A stretch of 12,992 bases of DNA from Bacteroidota bacterium (GCA_003242315.1 QGUY01000100.1:1-12992); one strand, 5' to 3'; positions 1 to 6,428 are shown, numbered from the stretch's first letter. Program-made: numbers and translations. Notes: a model not told the origin generated them from the letters alone.

Positions 1-413
1 ATCTCGCCCGGCTTAACCGAGAAAGACGGGATGTTAACCACCTGGCCGTTGACGGTAATGTGCTTGTGCAGCACGAGCTGACGCGCAGCCCTGCGAGTAG
101 GTGCAATTCCGAATCGGTACACGAGGTTATCCAGCCGCGACTCCAGCATCTGGAGCAATATCTCGCCGGTAACGCCCTTCTTCCTCGTGGCGTTGACGAA
201 CAACTTGGCAAACTGCCGCTCGAGCAAGCCGTAGATGTACTTGGCCTTTTGCTTTTCTGCCAGCTGTATGGCGTATTCGGACTGCTTGCGTTTCTTGCCT
301 CGACCGTGTTGCCCAGGCGCATAGTTTTTCTTCTGGAGCGCTTTGTTCTCGCCCATAATGGGCTCGTTAAACCGCCTCGAAATCCTGACCTTGGGCCCTG
401 TATACCTTGCCAT
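1..413 (-). CDS. rpsD: 30S ribosomal protein S4 (uS4), 5' part
   Basis: The first 137 residues are visible; the family has about 200, so the C-terminal third lies beyond the window edge. S4 initiates 30S assembly and binds the 5' domain of 16S rRNA. The N-terminus MARYTGPKVRISRRFNEPIM lacks the cysteine cluster of zinc-binding S4. It continues YAPGQHGRGKKRKQSEYAIQ (31-50), KQKAKYIYGLLERQFAKLF (54-72) and the S4 RNA-binding domain from about 92 on: SRLDNLVYRFG, RRAARQLVLHKHITVNG and VNIPSFSVKPGE. The start is the ATG at 413, 116 bases after rpsK. No Shine-Dalgarno site lies at a usable distance. No break is seen in the visible part. Confidence 0.97.
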   Translation of the reverse strand, partial: MARYTGPKVRISRRFNEPIMGENKALQKKNYAPGQHGRGKKRKQSEYAIQLAEKQKAKYIYGLLERQFAKLFVNATRKKGVTGEILLQMLESRLDNLVYRFGIAPTRRAARQLVLHKHITVNGQVVNIPSFSVKPGE

Positions 414-451
414 AATGACGTTTGTTACCTAATTGTTTTTTTGTCTATTCG

Positions 452-474
452 AAGACGCGCACGTTGCGCCTCTC
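452..474 (-). promoter_or_regulatory. Hairpin in the rpsD leader
   Basis: The transcript can fold GCGCA-ACG-TGCGC (469-457), a five-pair stem with a three-base loop. Beyond a G-G mismatch it is extended by three pairs and a wobble. What follows is an A7 run, not a U-tract, so it is not an intrinsic terminator. It lies about 40 bases before the rpsD ATG. Since S4 represses the alpha operon in E. coli by binding a leader structure, a regulatory role is conceivable but unproven. Confidence 0.4.
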
Positions 475-478
475 TACC

Positions 479-533
479 ATTACCCACTGATTACTGACTA
501 CTGATTACCGATTACCTCTATTACACCTATTAC
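479..533 (-). repeat. Short tandem repeats after rpsK
   Basis: On the plus strand four 7-base units, TGATTAC, TGACTAC, TGATTAC and CGATTAC (488-515), are followed by two 9-base units, CTCTATTAC and ACCTATTAC (516-533). All six units end in TAC. A further ATTAC lies at 479-483. The last unit includes the rpsK stop codon, and on the transcript the array reads as runs of GTAATC and GTAATAG. The array occupies about half of the spacer before rpsD. No dyad or promoter match was found in it. Function is unknown. Confidence 0.65.
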
Positions 534-928
534 ACCCTCCTCCTCTTCGGCGGCCGGCATCCATTGTGGGGCAGCGGCGTAACGTCGCGGATGGCAGTAA
601 CCTCAATCCCGGCGATCTGGATCGTTCGAATGGCCGATTCTCTGCCGGCGCCAGGACCTTTCACAAAGACTTCCACTTTACGCAGTCCCAGTTCGAACGC
701 CTTTTGAGCGCACTCCTGTGCCGCGGTTTGTGCTGCGTAGGGTGTATTCTTCTTTGACCCACGGAAGCCCATCTTGCCGGCAGACGCCCAGGAGATCACC
801 TGGCCGGCCGTATTGGTCATGGAGATAATGATATTGTTGAACGTAGCCCTGATATGTGCCTGGCCTACTGCCTCAACATTCACTACCCGTTTCTTCGCCT
901 TGTCTTTGCGTTTATCCGCTGCTGCCAT
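530..928 (-). CDS. rpsK: 30S ribosomal protein S11 (uS11)
   Basis: This 132-residue protein forms part of the 30S platform near the mRNA exit, next to S18 and S21. A basic N-terminal arm (2-14) leads into the core AHIRATFNNIIISMTNTAGQ (24-43). It is followed by SWASAGKMGFRGSKKNTPYA (46-65), FVKGPGAGRESAIR (88-101) and the C-terminal TPLPHNGCRPPKRRRV. The Asn122-Gly123 pair corresponds to the E. coli Asn-Gly site known to form isoaspartate. The TAA stop is followed in frame by TAG, GTG, TAA and TAG because a tandem repeat begins there. rpsD is 116 bases further on. Confidence 0.98.
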   Translation of the reverse strand: MAAADKRKDKAKKRVVNVEAVGQAHIRATFNNIIISMTNTAGQVISWASAGKMGFRGSKKNTPYAAQTAAQECAQKAFELGLRKVEVFVKGPGAGRESAIRTIQIAGIEVTAIRDVTPLPHNGCRPPKRRRV

Positions 929-952
929 TAGGAAATCGTTTACTGTATTGTA

Positions 953-1333
953 TTAACCCTTCGTTGCTTTCTTCTTGTTGGCCACCGTCTTGCGCTTACC
1001 CTTACGCGTACGTGCGTTGTTCTTTGTAGTCTGACCGCGAACCGGAAGGCCTTTTCTGTGACGCAAGCCGCGATAGCAGCCGATGTCCATGAGGCGCTTG
1101 ATGCTCAGCTGAATTTCAGACTTGAGCACACCTTCGATCTTGTACTTTTCGGCAATGACGGACCGGATGGCATTGGATTCCTCGTCTGTCCAATCCTTTA
1201 CCTTTTTGTTCCAATCGACGTTGGATTCAGTCAGGATTTTTTGGGCAGATCTTCTGCCAATACCGAAAATGTAGGTAAGACCGATCTCACCTCTTTTGTT
1301 ATCCGGAATATCAACACCTGCTATGCGTGCCAT
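953..1333 (-). CDS. rpsM: 30S ribosomal protein S13 (uS13)
   Basis: This 126-residue protein in the head of the 30S subunit pairs with S19, bridges to L5 and touches the P-site tRNA through its tail. It starts MARIAGVDIPDNKRGEIGLT, contains IFGIGRRSAQKIL (22-34), and carries the signature GCYRGLRHRKGLPVRGQTTK (85-104). The tail is rich in lysine and arginine. Length is slightly above E. coli (118). No Shine-Dalgarno site is seen in the 45-base spacer before it. rpsK follows after 24 bases. Confidence 0.98.
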   Translation of the reverse strand: MARIAGVDIPDNKRGEIGLTYIFGIGRRSAQKILTESNVDWNKKVKDWTDEESNAIRSVIAEKYKIEGVLKSEIQLSIKRLMDIGCYRGLRHRKGLPVRGQTTKNNARTRKGKRKTVANKKKATKG

Positions 1334-1378
1334 GTTATCTTAGTTTCTCGTGTTCCTGATCGATAGTTTATTCACAGA

Positions 1379-1495
1379 CTATCCTTGTCTTTGTTTATAC
1401 CGCGGATTCTTTTTGTTGATGACGTACAGTTTTCCCTTCCGCCGGATGATCTTGCAATCCGCACTGCGCTTCTTGATGGATGCCTTTACTTTCAT
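1379..1495 (-). CDS. rpmJ: 50S ribosomal protein L36 (bL36), zinc-free type
   Basis: This 38-residue protein is the smallest of the ribosome and binds 23S rRNA in the large subunit. The translation starts MKVKASIKKRSADCKIIRRK and ends NPRYKQRQG, matching bL36 end to end. Of the four zinc ligands of the classic form (three Cys and one His), only Cys14 remains. The others read Ser11, Asn27 and Tyr33, so it should not bind zinc. The gene is too short for most gene finders and may be missed in automatic annotation. Spacers of 41 and 45 bases flank it, in the expected infA-rpmJ-rpsM order. Confidence 0.97.
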   Translation of the reverse strand: MKVKASIKKRSADCKIIRRKGKLYVINKKNPRYKQRQG

Positions 1496-1511
1496 CGCTT
1501 TCTTATTTACA

Positions 1512-1528
1512 CGCCGGACGTTCCGACG
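1512..1528 (-). promoter_or_regulatory. Hairpin between infA and rpmJ
   Basis: In the 41-base spacer the transcript can form a seven-pair stem, CGTCGGA with TCCGGCG (one G-U pair), around the loop ACG. The following bases are A-rich rather than U-rich, so it is not an intrinsic terminator. It lies 16 bases before the rpmJ ATG. It could protect the RNA, be a processing site or tune rpmJ translation. Conservation has not been checked. Confidence 0.4.
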
Positions 1529-1536
1529 ACAGTTTT

Positions 1537-1755
1537 CTACTTATATCTGAATACGATTCTTCCCTTCGTCAAATCGTACGGAGACATTTCCAGCCTTACG
1601 CGATCACCCGGAAGAATACGGATGTAGTTCATCCTCATCTTTCCTGAAATGTGCGCCAGGACTTCATGTCCGTTCTCCAGTTGCACCCGAAACATTGCGT
1701 TCGAAAGTGCCTCGGTGATCGTTCCGTCCTGTTCTATTGACTTTTGTTTCGCCAC
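1537..1755 (-). CDS. infA: Translation initiation factor IF-1
   Basis: This 72-residue single OB-fold protein binds the 30S A site and assists IF-2 and IF-3 in initiation. The family sequence is clear: AKQKSIEQDGTITEAL (2-17), MFRVQLENGHEVLAHISGKM (21-40), then RILPGDRVRLEMSPYDLTKG (46-65) and IVFRYK. E. coli IF-1 also has 72 residues. The start codon is GTG at 1755, since it alone gives the canonical AKQK N-terminus. It lies inside map, with a 22-base overlap in a different frame. No ribosome binding motif is evident, so translation may depend on ribosomes finishing map. Confidence 0.96.
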   Translation of the reverse strand: MAKQKSIEQDGTITEALSNAMFRVQLENGHEVLAHISGKMRMNYIRILPGDRVRLEMSPYDLTKGRIVFRYK

Positions 1756-2528
1756 TTGTACGTATAATTTTCTTCGATATACTTGTGCGTTGTCAATATT
1801 TCAGCTCCTTCTTTTCCTATCGCCACCGTATGTTCAAAGTGTGCTGATGGCTTTCGGTCGGCCGTACGGATCGTCCAACCGTCGGCCTCCTGTACCACCC
1901 TTCTCGAACCCTGGTTTACCATAGGCTCGATGGCGATTACCATCCCTTCTACCAGCTTTGGCCCCTTACCCCGTTTCCCGTAATTGGGAACTTCGGGGTC
2001 CTCGTGCAGGCTCTTGCCGATTCCATGTCCCACCAGTTCACGGACTACGCCGTAGCCAAACTGTTCTACATGCGTCTGGATGGCGTAACTGATATCTCCC
2101 ATCCGGTTGCCGGCCTTTGCCTGGGCAATTCCCAGGTAGAGGGCGTCCAGGGTCCGATGCAACAACAGCAGCGTCTCCTCCGGCGTTCCCTCCGTGGGAT
2201 ACGTGTAGGCCGAATCGCTATGATACCCGTGCAGATTGACACCACAATCAATGGTGATGATGTCGCCTTCCCGCAACGTGTACTGCCCCGGAAACCCATG
2301 AACCACAACGTCGTTCACCGAAATGCAGAGAGACCAGGGGAAGCCGTTATAGTTTTTGAACGAAGGCGACCCGCCATGGTCCCGAATAAACGTTTCGGCA
2401 ACGTGGTCCAGTTCGATCGTCCGGATTCCGGGCTTTATCAGCCGGGCAATCTCGCCGTGCGTTCGGCCCAGGAGGTCCGCACTCTGCCTGATCTTTTCTA
2501 TCTCTTCCGGGGTCTTCAGATGAACCAT
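1734..2528 (-). CDS. map: Type I methionine aminopeptidase
   Basis: This 264-residue cytosolic metalloenzyme removes the initiator methionine from new proteins. The pita-bread fold ligands are all present: Asp94 (TIDCGV), Asp105 (YHSDSAYT), His168 (GHGIGKSLHE), Glu201 (AIEPMVN) and Glu232 (FEHTVAI). The substrate-contacting His77 lies in VVVHGFPG. Length and ligand spacing match E. coli MAP, offset by three residues. The protein lacks an N-terminal zinc-finger extension, so it is the short bacterial form. No Shine-Dalgarno site is evident; GGGG abuts the ATG. The last codons overlap infA by 22 bases. Confidence 0.97.
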   Translation of the reverse strand: MVHLKTPEEIEKIRQSADLLGRTHGEIARLIKPGIRTIELDHVAETFIRDHGGSPSFKNYNGFPWSLCISVNDVVVHGFPGQYTLREGDIITIDCGVNLHGYHSDSAYTYPTEGTPEETLLLLHRTLDALYLGIAQAKAGNRMGDISYAIQTHVEQFGYGVVRELVGHGIGKSLHEDPEVPNYGKRGKGPKLVEGMVIAIEPMVNQGSRRVVQEADGWTIRTADRKPSAHFEHTVAIGKEGAEILTTHKYIEENYTYKWRNKSQ

Positions 2529-2537
2529 CCCCAGTAA

Positions 2538-3851
2538 TCAGGCCGCAGCAAATTGAGAACGTCCTTTCACCCTGCCCGATTTCATCATGCCTTCGTAGTG
2601 ACGCATGAGCAGATAGCTTTCAATTTGCTGGAGCGTGTCGAGAATAACCCCAACCATGATCAGCAATGAAGTGCCACCGTAAAATTGGGCGAAGTTCTGG
2701 CCCACACCGGCCCTGACCGCAAACGCAGGCAGGATGGCGATGATGGCCAGGAAGATGGAACCCGGCAAAGTGATCCGGGATAGTATTGTATCAATAAAGT
2801 CAGCCGTCTGCCGACCTGGTTTGATTCCGGGGATAAATCCACCGTTTCGCTTCAAGCTGTCTGCAATGTCGTTCGAGTTGATCGTGATCGCCGTGTAAAA
2901 GAACGTGAAGATCAGGATTAGTGCTGCGAACAACAGATTGTACTGCCACGACGTGAAGTCGGAGAACGTCGATCCGATGTACGCCCCTATATCGGTTTCA
3001 CGCCATATACCCGCCAGCAGTGCGGGTATGAACATCAGCGCCTGAGCGAAGATGATGGGCATGACACCGGCGGCATTCAATTTCATTGGGATAAACTCCC
3101 TTTTGCCACCGTACAACTTGTTGCCGATGACCTGCTTCGCATACTGTATTGGTATTCGTCGCACAGCCTGCGTCAGCATGATCGTGCCGACGATCACCAG
3201 GAACAATGCGAGGAACTCCACGATCAGGATCAGCGCACCTGAAATTTGCTTGTCGACCGCTTCAGCGATGACAGCACCCGGGAAACGGCTGATTATGCCG
3301 ATCATGATCAGCATGGAAATTCCGTTTCCGATACCCTTATCTGTTATCCGCTCGCCCAGCCACATGCAGAACATGGTGCCGGCGATCAGGATAATGATCG
3401 AACTGAAATAGAAAAAGAACCCAGGCCTCAGGATAGCTTCCGCATCGATCGTTCCCTTGATATAGCCGTACGATTGAAAGCCAGTGATGACGATCGTAAG
3501 TACGCGGGTGTATTGATTCAGCTTCCTGCGTCCCGACTCACCTTCTTTTTGCATCTTTTGAAAAGGCGCAAAAGCTACGGTGAGCAATTGCACGATGATC
3601 GATGCCGAGATATACGGCATGATCCCCAATGCAAAAATGGAGGCCCGGTTGAACGAGCCGCCAAGGAACGTATTGATCAGATCGAAGATACCGCCGGTGG
3701 CACCCGCATCGAGCAGATTAGGATCGATGCCTGGAAGGACGATATACGAACCCAGTCTGAAAATAATCAGGTAGCCGAGTGTATTCAGGATCCTTACCCG
3801 AAGGTCTTCGATCGAGAAAATATTCTTTATGGTGGTAAAGAACCTCTTCAT
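2538..3851 (-). CDS. secY: Protein translocase channel subunit SecY
   Basis: This 437-residue inner-membrane protein forms the pore through which proteins cross or enter the membrane, working with SecE, SecG and SecA. About ten hydrophobic segments are visible. Family motifs are LGIMPYISASIIVQLL (75-90), WLGERITDKGIGNGISM (164-180), RRIPIQYAKQ (231-240) in a cytosolic loop, LNAAGVMPIIFAQ (258-270), and GGFIPGIKPGRQT (337-349) in the loop that contacts SecA and the ribosome. The C-terminus is short and basic. Length is the usual one (E. coli 443). It overlaps rplO by one base and is followed nine bases later by map, with no adk between. Confidence 0.98.
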   Translation of the reverse strand: MKRFFTTIKNIFSIEDLRVRILNTLGYLIIFRLGSYIVLPGIDPNLLDAGATGGIFDLINTFLGGSFNRASIFALGIMPYISASIIVQLLTVAFAPFQKMQKEGESGRRKLNQYTRVLTIVITGFQSYGYIKGTIDAEAILRPGFFFYFSSIIILIAGTMFCMWLGERITDKGIGNGISMLIMIGIISRFPGAVIAEAVDKQISGALILIVEFLALFLVIVGTIMLTQAVRRIPIQYAKQVIGNKLYGGKREFIPMKLNAAGVMPIIFAQALMFIPALLAGIWRETDIGAYIGSTFSDFTSWQYNLLFAALILIFTFFYTAITINSNDIADSLKRNGGFIPGIKPGRQTADFIDTILSRITLPGSIFLAIIAILPAFAVRAGVGQNFAQFYGGTSLLIMVGVILDTLQQIESYLLMRHYEGMMKSGRVKGRSQFAAA

Positions 3852-4297
3852 TATTTCACTGTTGTCACCGTGCCGCCAGCTGCTTCAATTGCCTTGACGG
3901 CGGTGGCTGAAAATGCGTGGGCTTCCACGCTAAGCTTCTTCTTGAGTTCTCCCCTTCCGAGGATTTTCACGCGGTCGTTCTTGCCGACAATGCCATTGTC
4001 GACCAGCGTCTGAACGTTCACGCTATCGGCGCTGATCTTTTCAGCAAGACCGTCCAGCACATCGAGGTTCACCGCCTTGAAGTATTCCTTGTTGGGATTC
4101 TTGAATCCGAACTTGGGAACCCGGCGTTGCAGGGGCATCTGGCCACCTTCAAAGCCGATCTTTTGCGAATACCCGGAGCGCGACTTGGCACCCTTGTGAC
4201 CGCGACCAGCTGTAGAACCACCTGATCCCTGGCCACGTCCACGGCGCTTATTCGACCGTACCGATCCCTTAGCGGGTTTGAGTGTGTGCAATTTCAT
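3851..4297 (-). CDS. rplO: 50S ribosomal protein L15 (uL15)
   Basis: This 148-residue protein is a late-assembly large-subunit protein with a long, glycine- and lysine-rich N-terminal extension that threads into 23S rRNA. That arm is visible as LKPAKGSVRSNKRRGRGQGS (6-25) and GRGHKGAKSRSG (31-42). It is followed by GFEGGQMPLQRRVPKFGF (48-65) and the globular C-terminus KILGRGELKKKLSVEAHAFS (111-130). The ATG at 4297 is chosen over a TTG two codons upstream because it gives the usual MKLHTLKP start. Its stop overlaps the secY ATG by one base (TAATG). Confidence 0.97.
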   Translation of the reverse strand: MKLHTLKPAKGSVRSNKRRGRGQGSGGSTAGRGHKGAKSRSGYSQKIGFEGGQMPLQRRVPKFGFKNPNKEYFKAVNLDVLDGLAEKISADSVNVQTLVDNGIVGKNDRVKILGRGELKKKLSVEAHAFSATAVKAIEAAGGTVTTVK

Positions 4298-4299
4298 CT

Positions 4300-4479
4300 T
4301 CAAACTTCTTTTACCGTGACCAGGTGATGTACTTTCCGTACCATGCCTTGAATCTGAGGCGTCAACTCAACTTCTACCGTGCGGTTGATTCTACCCAAAC
4401 CCAATGCTTTTATGGTTCTTACCTGCGTCTCAGGCCGATTGATCAAGCTGCGAACCTGTGTTATCCTGATTTTAGCCAT
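4300..4479 (-). CDS. rpmD: 50S ribosomal protein L30 (uL30)
   Basis: This 59-residue protein is a small 23S rRNA-binding protein of the large subunit, present in most but not all bacteria. It reads MAKIRITQVRSLINRPETQ, then RTIKALGLGRINRTVEV (21-37) and ends MVRKVHHLVTVKEV, matching the family throughout (E. coli 59). The open frame extends upstream into rpsE, but the ATG at 4479 gives the standard N-terminus and lies four bases after the rpsE stop. Two bases separate its TGA from the rplO ATG. Confidence 0.97.
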   Translation of the reverse strand: MAKIRITQVRSLINRPETQVRTIKALGLGRINRTVEVELTPQIQGMVRKVHHLVTVKEV

Positions 4480-4483
4480 CACT

Positions 4484-5002
4484 CTAGCCGTTAAATACCT
4501 TTGACAAAGGAATGCCGCGGTTGCGCGCAATAGTATGTGCGTCCCGCATGCTCGTGAGCGCCTTGAAAGTCGCCTTCACAACATTGTGAGGATTGGATGA
4601 CCCCTTCGATTTTGCAAGCACGTTGTGAACGCCGGCACTTTCCAGCACGGCGCGCATGGCACCTCCGGCTATTACACCAGTACCGGGCGAGGCAGGCTTT
4701 AGGAGCACGAGGCCGCCACCAAACTTGCCTATCGCTTCATGAGGAACCGTGCCGCGAATGATCGGTACCTTAACGAGGTGCTTTTTCGCATCATCGATGC
4801 CTTTGGTGATAGCGTCGGTGACTTCGTTTGCCTTACCCAGGCCATAGCCGACCACACCGTTGCCGTCACCCACCACCACGATGGCGGCGAAGCTGAAACG
4901 GCGGCCACCCTTTACCACCTTCGCGACACGCTGGATGGCAACAACCCGTTCCTTCAGGTCGATTTCGCTTGCCTTTACCGTGCTGATGTTGCTAACTGAC
5001 AT
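4484..5002 (-). CDS. rpsE: 30S ribosomal protein S5 (uS5)
   Basis: This 172-residue protein lies at the mRNA entry site and affects decoding accuracy. The N-terminal double-stranded-RNA-binding fold carries LKERVVAIQRVAKVVKGGRRFSF (16-38) and VVVGDGNGVVGYGLGKANEV (42-61). The C-terminal domain has VPHEAIGKFGGGLVLLKPASPGTGVIAGG (86-114) and SSNPHNVVKATFKAL (135-149). Length compares with 167 in E. coli. The ATG at 5002 has only a weak AGAG upstream. Its stop is four bases before the rpmD ATG. Confidence 0.98.
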   Translation of the reverse strand: MSVSNISTVKASEIDLKERVVAIQRVAKVVKGGRRFSFAAIVVVGDGNGVVGYGLGKANEVTDAITKGIDDAKKHLVKVPIIRGTVPHEAIGKFGGGLVLLKPASPGTGVIAGGAMRAVLESAGVHNVLAKSKGSSNPHNVVKATFKALTSMRDAHTIARNRGIPLSKVFNG

Positions 5003-5026
5003 ACTCTGTTATCCAATCCTGGTAAA

Positions 5027-5050
5027 TATTCAATGATTCAATACTTCAAT
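5027..5050 (-). repeat. Three 8-base tandem repeats between rplR and rpsE
   Basis: On the plus strand the units are TATTCAAT, GATTCAAT and ACTTCAAT, read as ATTGAAnn on the transcript. They fill almost half of the 54-base spacer and lie 25 bases before the rpsE start. The core TTCAAT is exact in all three. No promoter or strong hairpin is seen. The function is unknown. They may be a slippage product or an unstructured A/U-rich translation enhancer. Confidence 0.6.
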
Positions 5051-5056
5051 TTCTCC

Positions 5057-5404
5057 TTAAAAGACAAGTCCACCTTCGCGCGCACCCTCTGCGAGCGCCT
5101 TCACGTTGCCGTGATACAGGTATCCACCGCGATCAAACACCACTTTTTCAATGCCTGAAGAACGCGCCAGTTCGGCCAGCTTCTTGCCTACCGCCTTCGA
5201 GGTCGTAACGTTCAGTGATTTCTCACCGATCGTTGCTGTTGACGCAGCGGCCAGGGTTACGCCCTTCGTATCGTCGATCAGCTGGGCGTAAATGCCCCGG
5301 TTACTCCGGAATACGGAAAGCCTCGGCCTTTCACTGGTTCCGCTCACTTTTTTGCGGATACCATACCGGATCCTTCTTCGCCTGCTGAGTGACTTGCCTG
5401 CCAT
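5057..5404 (-). CDS. rplR: 50S ribosomal protein L18 (uL18)
   Basis: This 115-residue protein binds 5S rRNA in the central protuberance together with L5. The basic N-terminal arm KSLSRRRRIRYGIRKKV (4-20) is followed by the conserved ERPRLSVFRSNRGIYAQLIDD (25-45). The C-terminal block is VVFDRGGYLYHGNVKALAEGAREGGL (88-113). Length is as expected (E. coli 117). No Shine-Dalgarno sequence precedes the ATG. A 54-base spacer with three 8-base repeats separates it from rpsE. Confidence 0.98.
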   Translation of the reverse strand: MAGKSLSRRRRIRYGIRKKVSGTSERPRLSVFRSNRGIYAQLIDDTKGVTLAAASTATIGEKSLNVTTSKAVGKKLAELARSSGIEKVVFDRGGYLYHGNVKALAEGAREGGLVF

Positions 5405-5439
5405 AGTATCTGTTTTATGCTATGATGCCGTTACCTTAA

Positions 5440-5991
5440 TTACTTCGCAGCAGCCTTTCCAGCCTTCCTGCGTACCTGTTCTCCCACGAACCGGATTCCT
5501 TTACCCTTGTAGGGTTCAACCTTACGGAGGGAGCGAATTTTTGCTGCCACCTGGCCGAGCAACTGCTTATCTATTCCTTCCAGCATGATCAGGGGATTTT
5601 GCCCCTTTTCCTGTGCGGTCTTCACTTTAATTTCCGGGGGAAGTGCCACAAAAACGTTGTGCGAATAGCCAAGGCTGAGTTCCAGGACGTTACCCTGGGC
5701 AGTAGCCTTGTAACCAACGCCGACCAGTTCGAGGTCAACCTTGAAACCCTTGGAAACGCCTTCCACCATATTTCCGAGCAATGCGCGGTACAGCCCGTGA
5801 AGAGCCTTGTGGTGCTTCTCTTCAGAAGGGCGCTTGATGGTCACCACGCCATTTTCCTGGGTGATGGTGAATGCAGGATCTATGTTCTGTTTCAACTCGC
5901 CCTTGGGCCCCTTTACCGTTGCAACGCCATCCGCTACAGTGAGGGTAACTCCGGACGGGAGGGGCAACGCCAACTTACCTATTCGCGACAT
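5440..5991 (-). CDS. rplF: 50S ribosomal protein L6 (uL6)
   Basis: This 183-residue protein has two similar domains and sits near the base of the L7/L12 stalk and the factor-binding site. Markers are MSRIGKLALPLPSGV at the start, VKGPKGEL (26-33), HKALHGLYRALLGNMVEGVS (61-80), VGVGYKA (90-96), and EPYKGKGIR (159-167) near the C-terminus. Length is close to E. coli (177). The start is supported by AAGGA eight bases upstream, immediately after the rpsH stop, a well-spaced Shine-Dalgarno site. The next gene, rplR, follows after 35 bases with no recognisable signal between. Confidence 0.98.
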   Translation of the reverse strand: MSRIGKLALPLPSGVTLTVADGVATVKGPKGELKQNIDPAFTITQENGVVTIKRPSEEKHHKALHGLYRALLGNMVEGVSKGFKVDLELVGVGYKATAQGNVLELSLGYSHNVFVALPPEIKVKTAQEKGQNPLIMLEGIDKQLLGQVAAKIRSLRKVEPYKGKGIRFVGEQVRRKAGKAAAK

Positions 5992-6004
5992 GCTGCTGTT
6001 CCTT

Positions 6005-6403
6005 TTAATAGACGTAACACAATACTTCGCCGCCCACGTTGAGTTGCCGGGCTTCCTTATCGGTCATCACCCCTTTCGATGTGGACAAAACCGCGATGCC
6101 AAGGCCATTCATGACGCGGGGCATGGATGCCACGCTCGCATAGCGGCGCAAACCCGGCGAGCTGACCCTCTTAAGCTGCGTAATCGCCGGCTCACGGGTC
6201 TCCGCATTGTATTTGAGGGCAATTTTGATGTTGCCCTGACCGTGATTGCCATCCTCGAACTTATAGTTCAGGATGTATCCCTTGTCGAACAAAACCTTGG
6301 TTATTTCCTTCTTCAGGTTCGACGCCGGGATGTCTACCACGCGATGTCTGGCCTTTATCGCATTCCGCAATCGGGTCAGATAGTCAGCGATCGGATCAGT
6401 CAT
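6005..6403 (-). CDS. rpsH: 30S ribosomal protein S8 (uS8)
   Basis: This 132-residue protein is a primary 16S rRNA binder that organises the central domain of the 30S subunit. It begins MTDPIADYLTRLRNAI and has KKEITKVLFDKGYI (31-44). It closes with the diagnostic block VLSTSKGVMTDKEARQ (105-120) and GGEVLCYVY. Length matches E. coli (130). It is the first gene after the 92-base gap with its own promoter, and its AGAGG ribosome binding site is better than that of most neighbours. In E. coli S8 is the translational repressor of its operon. That makes the structured leader here interesting, but repression is only a possibility. Confidence 0.98.
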   Translation of the reverse strand: MTDPIADYLTRLRNAIKARHRVVDIPASNLKKEITKVLFDKGYILNYKFEDGNHGQGNIKIALKYNAETREPAITQLKRVSSPGLRRYASVASMPRVMNGLGIAVLSTSKGVMTDKEARQLNVGGEVLCYVY

Positions 6404-6412
6404 TTTTTACCT

Positions 6413-6424
6413 CTTTTATAAAAG
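6413..6424 (-). promoter_or_regulatory. 12-base palindrome next to the rpsH ribosome binding site
   Basis: CTTTTATAAAAG is a perfect 12-base palindrome. Its last two bases overlap AGAGG (6414-6410), a Shine-Dalgarno-like site six bases before the rpsH ATG. In RNA it could fold weakly and partly mask the site. In DNA it could be a dimeric operator. Its A/T content is high, so chance is possible, and no function is shown. Confidence 0.35.
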
Positions 6425-6428
6425 CAAA

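Noticed and set aside
452..474. Intrinsic terminator between rpsK and rpsD
   Set aside because: The stem is real but is followed by an A-run on the transcript rather than a U-tract, so termination is not supported.
60..497. 145-codon plus-strand frame near the window start
   Set aside because: It is antisense to rpsD and its repeat-containing leader; the translation looks like nothing known.
479..533. CRISPR array
   Set aside because: The units are only 7-9 bases with no spacers, so this is a simple tandem repeat.
2529..2537. Possible loss of adk between secY and map
   Set aside because: Absence of adk here is normal in Bacteroidota-type operons, and the nine-base gap shows no remnant.
3246..4013. 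255-codon open frame on the plus strand
   Set aside because: It is antisense to secY and rplO, has no recognisable protein family and no promoter; it is a shadow of real coding sequence.
4298..4303. TTG start for rplO two codons upstream
   Set aside because: The ATG at 4297 gives MKLHTLKP as in the family and lies two bases after the rpmD stop.
4480..4530. Upstream extension of rpmD into rpsE
   Set aside because: The added 17 residues are not part of L30; the ATG at 4479 gives the canonical MAKIRITQ start.
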